Part shown: one piece after another, positions 1 through 5,903 of the stretch
Position numbering within the stretch: the first letter of the stretch is position 1
Layout of the letters: each line of letters starts with the position of its first letter
Program-made: the position numbers and the translations under genes
Notes under the pieces: generated by a model
Told to the model about the DNA's origin: nothing
Database searches by the model: none
Seen by the model: the letters and a program-made list of their open reading frames with translations, nothing else
NCBI GenBank assembly: GCA_027071965.1
Contig: JALSYJ010000007.1
Location: 1-6,162, forward strand
Length of the DNA: 6,162 nucleotides
Origin: Robiginitomaculum sp.
GTDB lineage: Bacteria; Pseudomonadota; Alphaproteobacteria; Caulobacterales; Maricaulaceae
Reading direction: 5' to 3'

Positions 1-108
1 GATGCCGAAGCTGCAGCCATTGAGCTGCGCAGCGCCTTGTGGCGTAGCTGGTTCGACTGGCTGGACGCATCTAATTCTTCTTCTTACTGGCTGGAGGCCA
101 TTCAATGA
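1..108 (+). CDS. 3' end of an unidentified protein (partial, runs off left edge)
   Basis: Frame 1 is open from the window edge to a TGA at 106-108, giving 35 C-terminal residues. The tail is rich in tryptophan (four of 35). It contains two similar blocks ten residues apart, DWLDA and YWLEA, encoded by an exact 10-base direct repeat at 56-65 and 86-95. The stop overlaps the ATG of the adaptor gene (ATGA at 105-108), so this is a real gene end and probably the preceding operon member. In many czc/cus operons this position holds the TolC-type outer-membrane channel (CzcC/CusC). The residues seen show no TolC-family hallmark I recognise, so I do not assign that function. The upstream sequence would settle its identity. 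Confidence 0.7.
   Translation, partial: DAEAAAIELRSALWRSWFDWLDASNSSSYWLEAIQ
93..97 (+). promoter_or_regulatory. Shine-Dalgarno site of the RND adaptor gene
   Basis: GGAGG lies 7 bases before the ATG at 105 and inside the coding end of the upstream gene. It is the strongest ribosome-binding site seen in the window and supports the start at 105. With the ATGA stop/start overlap, it suggests that translation of the adaptor is both independently primed and coupled to the upstream gene. Confidence 0.8.
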
Positions 109-1265
109 CTTTTGAACTTAAACTTGACAAATCAATTCTATTGGCAGGCGCATTATTGCTGATTGCTCCTATCGGGATGTCCTTGCCAACCCATGCTATT
201 GCTGCCGGTGCTGAAGAAGACGGCCATGGTGAAGAAAAAGAAGAAAATGTCGTTGAAATGAACGCTGCTGAACGCAAGAAGCAGGGCGTGGAAGTTGCAC
301 GGGTTTCCTTTCGTGCCCTAAATCAGGAAATCAGTGCTCCGGGTGAGGTATCATTTGATCAGTACCAAAGCTCACAGGTTACGCCGCGTATTCCAGCACA
401 AATACTGACCCGTCATGTTAAACTTGGAGACCATGTGGCAGCAGGTGACAGGCTGGTAACCTTGTCCAGTGTGCAAATGGCTGAAGCCCAGGGTGAGTTG
501 ATCGTAGCATCCCGTGAATGGAAGCGGGTCAAGAACCTTGGTAAAAAAGTAGTATCTGATCGCCGTTATATCGAAGCCAAGGTGACAGCGCAGCAGGCCA
601 GAGCCAAGGTGTTGGCCTTTGGGATGACCGCTGCGGCTACGGATCAATTGGCAGCAAGCGAAGATGCTACCAAAGCTGTTGGTGCCTTTACCTTGTTTGC
701 CAGACAAAGCGGTACCATTATGAGTGATGATTTTGTTATCGGGGAGTTCGTCCAGCCGGGTCGGGTTTTGTTCGAGATCACCGATGAGAGTACCGTCTGG
801 GTCGAAGCCAGACTATCAGCAAGCGAAGGGTCGCAGGTTGAGGCTGGCGCGCCGGTTCGTATTCAAACCAGTTCTGGCTCTTCTTTTGCCGGCACTATCT
901 TGCAGGTGCGCCACCAGGTAGACGAAACCACCCGTACACTGTCCGCCAGAATTTCAGTCGATAATAGTGCTGATCAATTGCATGCAGGTGAATTTGTCAC
1001 TGCCTTTGTAGAGAGCGGCTCTTCAGATCCGGTTTTAGCAGTGCCACAACAGGCGGTTACGCTAATGGGTGGTCAAACCCAGGTTTTTACCTTGCACGGC
1101 ACTGATGAATTGGAGCCAACACCGGTTCTGCTTGGTCAGGAGAGAGGCGGCTGGGTTGAGGTGAAAAGTGGCCTGTCTGCAGGTGACCAGATTGTAGTAT
1201 CGCAGATTTTCAAAGTGAAATCCCAGGTTCTGAAGTCAAAAATGGGAGGGGGGCACGGTCACTAG
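105..1265 (+). CDS. RND efflux periplasmic adaptor subunit, CzcB/CusB-like (HlyD/membrane fusion family)
   Basis: This 386-residue protein should be the periplasmic adaptor joining the inner-membrane RND permease to an outer-membrane channel. The N-terminus is a signal peptide: a charged start (to about residue 9), a hydrophobic core at about 11-27, and an A-I-A site at 31-33 that predicts cleavage after Ala33. The mature N-terminus (34-50) is acidic and glycine-rich with one His. A barrel/lipoyl half begins near 75-120 (APGEV at 78-82, KLGDHVAAGD at 106-115). A short helical hairpin spans about 121-172. The second lipoyl half (QSGTI, GEFVQPG) is at about 201-219. The beta-barrel is near 225-300, and a membrane-proximal domain with VPQQAV at 313-318 follows to about 370. 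The protein ends GGGHGH, a small histidine tail. The start at 105 is fixed by GGAGG and the signal peptide. The family is certain. The metal and the CzcB versus CusB choice are inferred only from the adjacent permease. Confidence 0.93.
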   Translation: MTFELKLDKSILLAGALLLIAPIGMSLPTHAIAAGAEEDGHGEEKEENVVEMNAAERKKQGVEVARVSFRALNQEISAPGEVSFDQYQSSQVTPRIPAQILTRHVKLGDHVAAGDRLVTLSSVQMAEAQGELIVASREWKRVKNLGKKVVSDRRYIEAKVTAQQARAKVLAFGMTAAATDQLAASEDATKAVGAFTLFARQSGTIMSDDFVIGEFVQPGRVLFEITDESTVWVEARLSASEGSQVEAGAPVRIQTSSGSSFAGTILQVRHQVDETTRTLSARISVDNSADQLHAGEFVTAFVESGSSDPVLAVPQQAVTLMGGQTQVFTLHGTDELEPTPVLLGQERGGWVEVKSGLSAGDQIVVSQIFKVKSQVLKSKMGGGHGH

Positions 1266-1290
1266 ACCTGCACCTGTTAAATAACTCGTT

Positions 1291-1318
1291 GGCACCACAG
1301 ATCTGGTTTCTGCGTGCC
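1291..1318 (+). other. Intercistronic hairpin between adaptor and permease genes
   Basis: GGCAC at 1291-1295 pairs with GTGCC at 1314-1318. After a small internal loop, CAGA at 1298-1301 pairs with TCTG at 1309-1312 around a 7-base loop, making nine base pairs in all. It sits in the only sizeable gap (1266-1351, 86 bases) between operon genes that otherwise overlap. No run of T follows it, so it does not look like an intrinsic terminator. It could act as an mRNA-processing or stability element that sets the adaptor/permease ratio, or it could be chance. The rest of the gap holds no convincing promoter, and the permease has only a weak AG-rich site (about 1335-1346) before its ATG. Confidence 0.4.
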
Positions 1319-1351
1319 TGAAATACGACGAATGAAAGAAGTAGAGTTATC

Positions 1352-4300
1352 ATGTTAAACAAACTCGTAGAATTTTCTTTACAATACAAAGCTTTGGTGA
1401 TTATCGCCTTTGGCGTTGTGGCCTTTTTGGGGTTTCGCGCCGTTAACACCATTCCCATTGATGCTTTTCCAGATGTAACTCCGGTACAGGTTAACATTTA
1501 CACTGAATCCCCCGGTCTTGCGGCTGAGGATGTGGAGCAATTGCTTACATTTCCGGTAGAATCAGGCATGGCCGGTTTGCCTGATGTGCAACAGATACGC
1601 TCGGTAAGCCTGTTTGGATTGTCCTATGTTGCGGTTTATTTTGAAGACAGCATGGACATTTATTTTGCCAGAAGACTGGTAATGGAGCGGCTGGCAGAGG
1701 TGGCAGACCGCATTCCTGAAGGTTATGGCACCCCGGAAATGGGACCTAACACTTCCGGGCTTGGGCAGGTTTTCTGGTACACGCTGGAGCGAGCTGATGA
1801 GAAGCTGAATTCTGACATTACGGATATGGACTTGCGGACAGTGCAGGACTGGAATGTGCGGCTTATTCTTCGTACGGCTCCTGGTGTTGATGATGTTATG
1901 TCCTGGGGTGGTCAGGAACAGCAGTTTCAGGTGCAAATCGATCCGCTAAAATTGATCAAATATGAAATTGGTTTTCGCGATGTAATGGATGCGTTGCAGA
2001 TCAATAACCGACAGGTTGGCGGTCAATATATTGATCGTGGCCCGGAGCAATATCTGGTGCGAGGTCTTGGACTGGTCAAAAGCAGTGACGACATTGGCGA
2101 CATTGTGTTGAAAGTTTCGGACGGAACGCCGGTTTATATGCGTGACGTTGCCACAATAGGTAAGGCACCGTCTTTGCGCTTTGGTGCGGTGACAAGAGAT
2201 GGCAAGGAAGTGGTGCTTGGCATGGCTTTGTCGCGGATTGGTGAAAATGCCAAGGCAGTGGTTGATAACGTCAAGGATAAAGTCGAAATCGTTGAAGGGG
2301 CTTTGCCTGAGGGTCTGGTCATTAAGCCGATTTATGATCGAACTGAATTGGTGGAAAAAGCCGTACATACGGCCGAGAAAGCCTTGATTGAGGGTTCGAT
2401 TCTGGTTGCCATTGTCTTGTTTTTGTTTCTTGGAGAAATCAGATCGGCTCTGGTGGTGATTACCGCTTTGCCTTTGGCGATGTTAATTGCTTTTATTTTC
2501 ATGCAGCAAATGGGTCTTTCAGCCAATTTAATGTCATTGGCTGGTCTGGCGATTGGTATTGGCATGATGGTTGATGGCGCGGTTGTGATGGTGGAGAACT
2601 CGTTCCGCATCATGGCAGAGCGACGTTCCGAGGGTAAGGGTCCAGTCAATCGAACTGCGGCGGTTTTAACCGCAGCTCGTGAGGTGGCCAACCCTGTTAC
2701 CTTTGCAATTGCCATTATCATTATTGTGTTTCTGCCATTATTTTCACTTGATGGTCTGGAGGGCAAGCTGTTCAAGCCCATGGCCTTTAATATCAGTTTT
2801 GCCATGGCTGGCTCCATGTTGTTGACCTTGACCATTATTCCGGTTCTGGCAGCGTTGATTCTAAAGCCCAAGGAAGAAAAGGACACCATGCTGGTGCGCT
2901 GGATCAAAAACGGCTATCTGCCGCTGCTTGCCTTTGCCTTGCGCCGCAAAGCGGTTGTGATTATCAGTGCAATCGCTTTATTGCTCGGGTCGCTTTCACT
3001 GTTTCCCCTGCTTGGCAAGGAGTTCATGCCGCAATTACAAGAAGGATCTATCATGTGGCGGGTGACCTCTATTCCGTCAACATCCTTGGACGAGTCTATC
3101 AAAATATCAATTGATATTGAAAACGCCTTGAGTGCTTTTCCGGAAGTGGACACCACCATTGCAATGATCGGTCGGGCCGAGAAAGGTGAGACCGCTGACG
3201 TAAATTATATGGAGGTTTATACCGCGTTAAAGCCTCATGACGAATGGCCTGATGCAAAGCGTTCATTTGAAGACCTTGCTGATGCCATGCGCGAGAGGCT
3301 GGAGGTAGTAGCTCCTAATTCGGTTGTTGCCTTTACCCAACCAATTCAAATGAGGGTTGAGGAGTTGATCTCCGGGGTGCGTGCCACATTGGCGGCCAAG
3401 CTCTATGGTGAAGACTTGGGTGAACTTGATCGCTTAAGCCAGGAAATCAAGAACGTCATCGGCAATATTGACGGTGCTGCGGACTTGTCTTTGGAAGCCA
3501 ATATCGGCAAGCCGCAAATTCGTGTCTCTGTGGATCGCAAGGCTTTAGCCCGCTATGGTATGAATGCCGACGAGGTATTGGAATTGGTACGAACCGGTAT
3601 CGGTAATGAGCCGGTAAGCACCTTGATTGATGGCGTAAAGCGCTTTGATATTACCGCTCGCCTCAATGATGCCAGTAAGGCCTCGGTTATTGCTATTGAA
3701 AACATACCATTACGTACAGCAACCGGTGCGATCATTCCGCTAAAGCGGGTAGCTAACATAACCACGGCAGAAGGGTATTCCTTCATTCGTCGTGAGCAAT
3801 TACAACGCTATGCCGTGGTGCAAATGGATGTGCGTGACCGTGATGTGGACGGATTTGTACAAGAAGCAAATGCCGCTATTGCCAGCCAGATCGATATGCC
3901 GCCAGGCTATTGGGTTGAGTGGGGCGGAGCCTTTGAAAACCAGCAGCGCGCGATGCAGAAGCTGGGCGTGATTGTTCCGGTCACCATCTTCTTTATTTTT
4001 GTGCTACTATATACCGCATTTAACTCTTTGCGGTTTGCGGCTCTAATCATTGCCAATGTCCCGTTTGCCACTATTGGTGGCCTGTTTGCACTTTATTTGA
4101 GCGGTCAATATCTCTCAGTGCCATCAGCCATTGGTTTCATTGCAGTGTTCGGGGTGGCGATGCTGAACGGTATCGTGTTGATAAGTTTTATTAACGAGCT
4201 GCGCGATAAAGGCATGAATATTGCCGAAGCGGTGCGAAAAGGCGCTGAAATGCGTCTGCGCCCGGTGATGATGACTGCGTCAGTAGCCATCCTTGGCCTG

Positions 4301-4480
4301 GTTCCGATGCTGCTTTCCAGCGGAGTTGGTGCCGAAACCCAGCGACCATTGGCCGCCGTGGTAATTGGTGGACTAATTACCTCCACCTTGCTTACCCTGT
4401 TGTTGTTGCCGGTTATTTACGAGTGGATGGAAACGAGCATTGAGCGCCGCCAACTTGCAAAAAGGAATGCACAATCATGA
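1352..4480 (+). CDS. czcA: Heavy-metal RND efflux permease, CzcA/CusA family
   Basis: This 1042-residue proton-driven inner-membrane pump has about the normal length for HME-RND proteins (CzcA and CusA are roughly 1050). The first membrane helix is at about 14-32, followed by the typical IPIDAFPDVTPVQV segment (34-47). A large periplasmic loop follows, then helices 2-6 at about 346-504, helix 7 at about 533-552, a second periplasmic loop, and helices 8-12 from about 875 to the end. The helix-4 signature reads GIGMMVDGAVVMVEN (402-416). It keeps CzcA Asp408 and Glu415 at identical numbering, but residue 402, Asp in CzcA, is Gly. The CusA copper-site methionines 573, 623 and 672 align with Arg570, Tyr619 and Glu671. 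The PIQMRVEELISGVR stretch (664-677) resembles the CzcA type. A divalent cation is therefore more likely than Cu(I)/Ag(I), but the exact metal is unknown, and the symbol marks family resemblance only. The stop overlaps the start of the PII-like gene. Confidence 0.93.
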   Translation: MLNKLVEFSLQYKALVIIAFGVVAFLGFRAVNTIPIDAFPDVTPVQVNIYTESPGLAAEDVEQLLTFPVESGMAGLPDVQQIRSVSLFGLSYVAVYFEDSMDIYFARRLVMERLAEVADRIPEGYGTPEMGPNTSGLGQVFWYTLERADEKLNSDITDMDLRTVQDWNVRLILRTAPGVDDVMSWGGQEQQFQVQIDPLKLIKYEIGFRDVMDALQINNRQVGGQYIDRGPEQYLVRGLGLVKSSDDIGDIVLKVSDGTPVYMRDVATIGKAPSLRFGAVTRDGKEVVLGMALSRIGENAKAVVDNVKDKVEIVEGALPEGLVIKPIYDRTELVEKAVHTAEKALIEGSILVAIVLFLFLGEIRSALVVITALPLAMLIAFIFMQQMGLSANLMSLAGLAIGIGMMVDGAVVMVENSFRIMAERRSEGKGPVNRTAAVLTAAREVANPVTFAIAIIIIVFLPLFSLDGLEGKLFKPMAFNISFAMAGSMLLTLTIIPVLAALILKPKEEKDTMLVRWIKNGYLPLLAFALRRKAVVIISAIALLLGSLSLFPLLGKEFMPQLQEGSIMWRVTSIPSTSLDESIKISIDIENALSAFPEVDTTIAMIGRAEKGETADVNYMEVYTALKPHDEWPDAKRSFEDLADAMRERLEVVAPNSVVAFTQPIQMRVEELISGVRATLAAKLYGEDLGELDRLSQEIKNVIGNIDGAADLSLEANIGKPQIRVSVDRKALARYGMNADEVLELVRTGIGNEPVSTLIDGVKRFDITARLNDASKASVIAIENIPLRTATGAIIPLKRVANITTAEGYSFIRREQLQRYAVVQMDVRDRDVDGFVQEANAAIASQIDMPPGYWVEWGGAFENQQRAMQKLGVIVPVTIFFIFVLLYTAFNSLRFAALIIANVPFATIGGLFALYLSGQYLSVPSAIGFIAVFGVAMLNGIVLISFINELRDKGMNIAEAVRKGAEMRLRPVMMTASVAILGLVPMLLSSGVGAETQRPLAAVVIGGLITSTLLTLLLLPVIYEWMETSIERRQLAKRNAQS
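4462..4466 (+). promoter_or_regulatory. Shine-Dalgarno site of the PII-like gene
   Basis: AAGGA lies 10 bases before the ATG at 4477, within the last codons of the permease gene. It supports 4477 as the true start of the PII-like gene and fits coupled translation across the ATGA overlap (4477-4480). Confidence 0.65.
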
Positions 4481-4785
4481 AAGAGCTAAAAGCATATATC
4501 CACAGAAACCGGGCTGCTGATGTGGTCCGGGCTCTGCGTCTTGCTGATTTTGAGCATTTTACCCTGGTTGACGTAAAACAGGTGATGCAAACTCTGGAGG
4601 CCCGGGAACAGGAGTATTCCACCGAATTTGGTGCCCGTGTGCAAACAGAGGTAAAGCTGGAGCTTGTTTGTAAGGCGGAGCAATTGCAAGAAGCAATTCG
4701 CCTGATCACAGAAAATGCCAAAACCGGACAGGAAGAGTCTGGCTGTATTTATGTTAGCAATATTTCTGAACGCTACATGATTTAG
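4477..4785 (+). CDS. PII-like signalling protein associated with a heavy-metal RND pump (PII-NG type)
   Basis: This 102-residue protein has the ferredoxin-like PII core. Compared with E. coli GlnB as I recall it (112 residues), the two align without gaps through VKLELV (59-64, GlnB VKIEIV) and the B-loop TG-x4-G at 83-89. Key functional residues differ: Tyr51 (uridylylated in GlnB) is Phe, Gln39 is Thr, Lys58 is Glu, Gly87 is Glu and Lys90 is Cys. The chain stops at 102, so the C-loop arginines 101 and 103 are missing. Neither PROSITE PII signature would match. A divergent PII group next to CusABC/Czc-like pumps has been described (PII-NG, as I recall it), and this gene fits it by sequence and position. 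By analogy with GlnK acting on AmtB, it may bind and gate the permease, but that is inference. Cys65 and Cys90 could be metal or redox ligands. Two-gene coupling with the permease suggests co-production. A CutA-like protein is the alternative, but the B-loop favours PII. Confidence 0.85.
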   Translation: MKELKAYIHRNRAADVVRALRLADFEHFTLVDVKQVMQTLEAREQEYSTEFGARVQTEVKLELVCKAEQLQEAIRLITENAKTGQEESGCIYVSNISERYMI

Positions 4786-4810
4786 GCTGAGGGTTTCGGC
4801 TCTTATTTTA
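4785..4810 (+). terminator. Weak candidate intrinsic terminator after the pump operon
   Basis: GCTGA at 4786-4790 can pair with TCGGC at 4796-4800 (one G-U pair) around a 5-base loop. G4785 and T4801 allow a sixth wobble pair, and a T-rich stretch (TCTTATTTT, 4801-4809) follows. The stem is short for a terminator, so read-through into the peptidase gene is possible. It sits at the stop codon of the PII-like gene, where an operon end would be expected. The rest of the gap to 4871 is AT-rich but shows no -35/-10 pair good enough to call a promoter. Confidence 0.35.
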
Positions 4811-4871
4811 AGGATTACAACCTGCCAATAAACTTTGCATTTAGACTTGTCTTTGTTTACTGGATAACCAG

Positions 4872-5894
4872 ATGAGTCATGAAAAATTGAAAAACCTGCT
4901 AACTGATGTCGGTGAAATTGCGGTCGGCAATGCCCATGATGATGCCGCTCGTACCGGAGTTACGGTGGTGCGCTGTTTTTCGCCTATGGTGTGTGCGGTT
5001 GATGTGGCTGGCGGTGGCCCCGGCACAAGGGAGACCGAGGCGCTGGCTCCGGAGAATCTGGTGGATATGGTTGATGCCGTCGTTTTGGCTGGCGGATCAG
5101 TATATGGATTGGCCGCAGCAGACGCTGTGGTGACAAAGCTGGGGGCCACGGGGCAGGGTTTTGGCCTTGTGGATCTGCCGGGTGTTCCAAAATCACCTAT
5201 TGTCCCTGCGGCCATTTTATATGATCTGGCCAATGGTGGCGCCAAGAATTGGGGTGAAAAACCACCTTATTATGCCTTGGGCAAGCAGGCGCTTGCCAAT
5301 GCCGGGCCGGATTTTAAGCTGGGAAATGCTGGTGCTGGTTTTGGTGCGCTGGCCGGAGCTATCAAGGGTGGTCTTGGTTCTGCAAGTTATCGCAGCAAGC
5401 AAGGATTTACAGTTGCGGCTCTTGCTGTTGTTAATTCATTCGGATCGGTAACAGAGCCAAATTCAACACGTTTATGGGCGGCACCATTTGAGCAGGATGG
5501 AGAATTTGGCAAGGTGTGTTTGCACAATGAAGCGCCTTGTTTTGCTCTTGAGGACTGGGGTGCTGCCAAGCAAAACCCTGGAGCGCGGCAGAATACGACT
5601 TTGGCGGTAGTTGCCACTGATTTACCGTTAAGCCCGGCGCAGGCAAAGCGTATGGCCAAAATGGCTCAGGCCGGGCTGGCACGGGCCATTAGACCAATAG
5701 CTGCTCCCTTTGACGGTGATGTGGTCTTTGCCTTGGCGCAAGGGGATAGCTCAACGAATAAAATCGATTCGTTTTTATTGGCGCAAGCCGGCTCGCTGGC
5801 AGCAGATTGCCTTAGCCGTGCCGTTGCCAGAGGGGTAATTTCAGCAAGCTCACTTGGTGAGCATCCATGCTATCGTGATCTGTGCCGGTCTTGA
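4872..5894 (+). CDS. P1 family peptidase / amide hydrolase (peptidase family S58, DmpA/NylC-like), self-cleaving
   Basis: This 340-residue N-terminal nucleophile hydrolase belongs to the DmpA-NylC group, whose members are aminopeptidases or, in NylC, 6-aminohexanoate-oligomer (nylon oligomer) hydrolases. Family blocks appear in order: LTDVGEIAVGN (10-20), the GGGPGTRETEAL block (47-58), AGGSVYGL (73-80), VPKSPIVPAAILYDL (105-119), a GNAGAG stretch (151-156), KGGLGSAS (165-172) and VVNSFGS (186-192). The precursor should cut itself between Asn241 and Thr242 (QNTT at 240-243), giving a chain of 241 residues and one of 99, with Thr242 as the nucleophile. Asp281 and Asp283 lie 39 and 41 residues later, the same offsets as NylC Asp306 and Asp308 from Thr267. 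Lys165 and Asn188 match NylC Lys189 and Asn219, although their spacing is 7 residues shorter. No signal peptide is seen, so it is probably cytoplasmic. The ATG has only a weak ribosome site (GGATAACCAG just upstream). The natural substrate is unknown. Confidence 0.9.
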   Translation: MSHEKLKNLLTDVGEIAVGNAHDDAARTGVTVVRCFSPMVCAVDVAGGGPGTRETEALAPENLVDMVDAVVLAGGSVYGLAAADAVVTKLGATGQGFGLVDLPGVPKSPIVPAAILYDLANGGAKNWGEKPPYYALGKQALANAGPDFKLGNAGAGFGALAGAIKGGLGSASYRSKQGFTVAALAVVNSFGSVTEPNSTRLWAAPFEQDGEFGKVCLHNEAPCFALEDWGAAKQNPGARQNTTLAVVATDLPLSPAQAKRMAKMAQAGLARAIRPIAAPFDGDVVFALAQGDSSTNKIDSFLLAQAGSLAADCLSRAVARGVISASSLGEHPCYRDLCRS

Positions 5895-5903
5895 AAGCTG
5901 TTC

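Noticed and set aside
1332..1358. Eight-codon open frame (ATG at 1332, stop TAA at 1356) overlapping the permease start, as a possible leader peptide
   Set aside because: It has no Shine-Dalgarno site of its own. An ATG and stop this close together are expected by chance.
1562..2368. Two minus-strand open frames (124 and 140 residues) opposite the permease
   Set aside because: They are antisense shadows of conserved permease sequence, with no domain and no ribosome site that I can see.
2332..2907. 191-residue minus-strand open frame opposite the permease
   Set aside because: It lies wholly inside the well-supported permease gene, has no recognisable domain, and its Ser/Thr/Ile-rich composition is what the antisense of membrane-helix codons gives.
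4815..4845. Possible promoter (TTACAA, with weak -10-like TTTAGA) before the P1 peptidase gene
   Set aside because: The hexamers match the sigma-70 consensus poorly and the spacing is not standard, so it is not supported as a feature.
4877..5245. 122-residue minus-strand open frame opposite the P1 peptidase
   Set aside because: Low-complexity Pro/Ser/Thr/Ala composition typical of antisense to Gly/Ala-rich coding sequence. The plus-strand protein is a clear family member.
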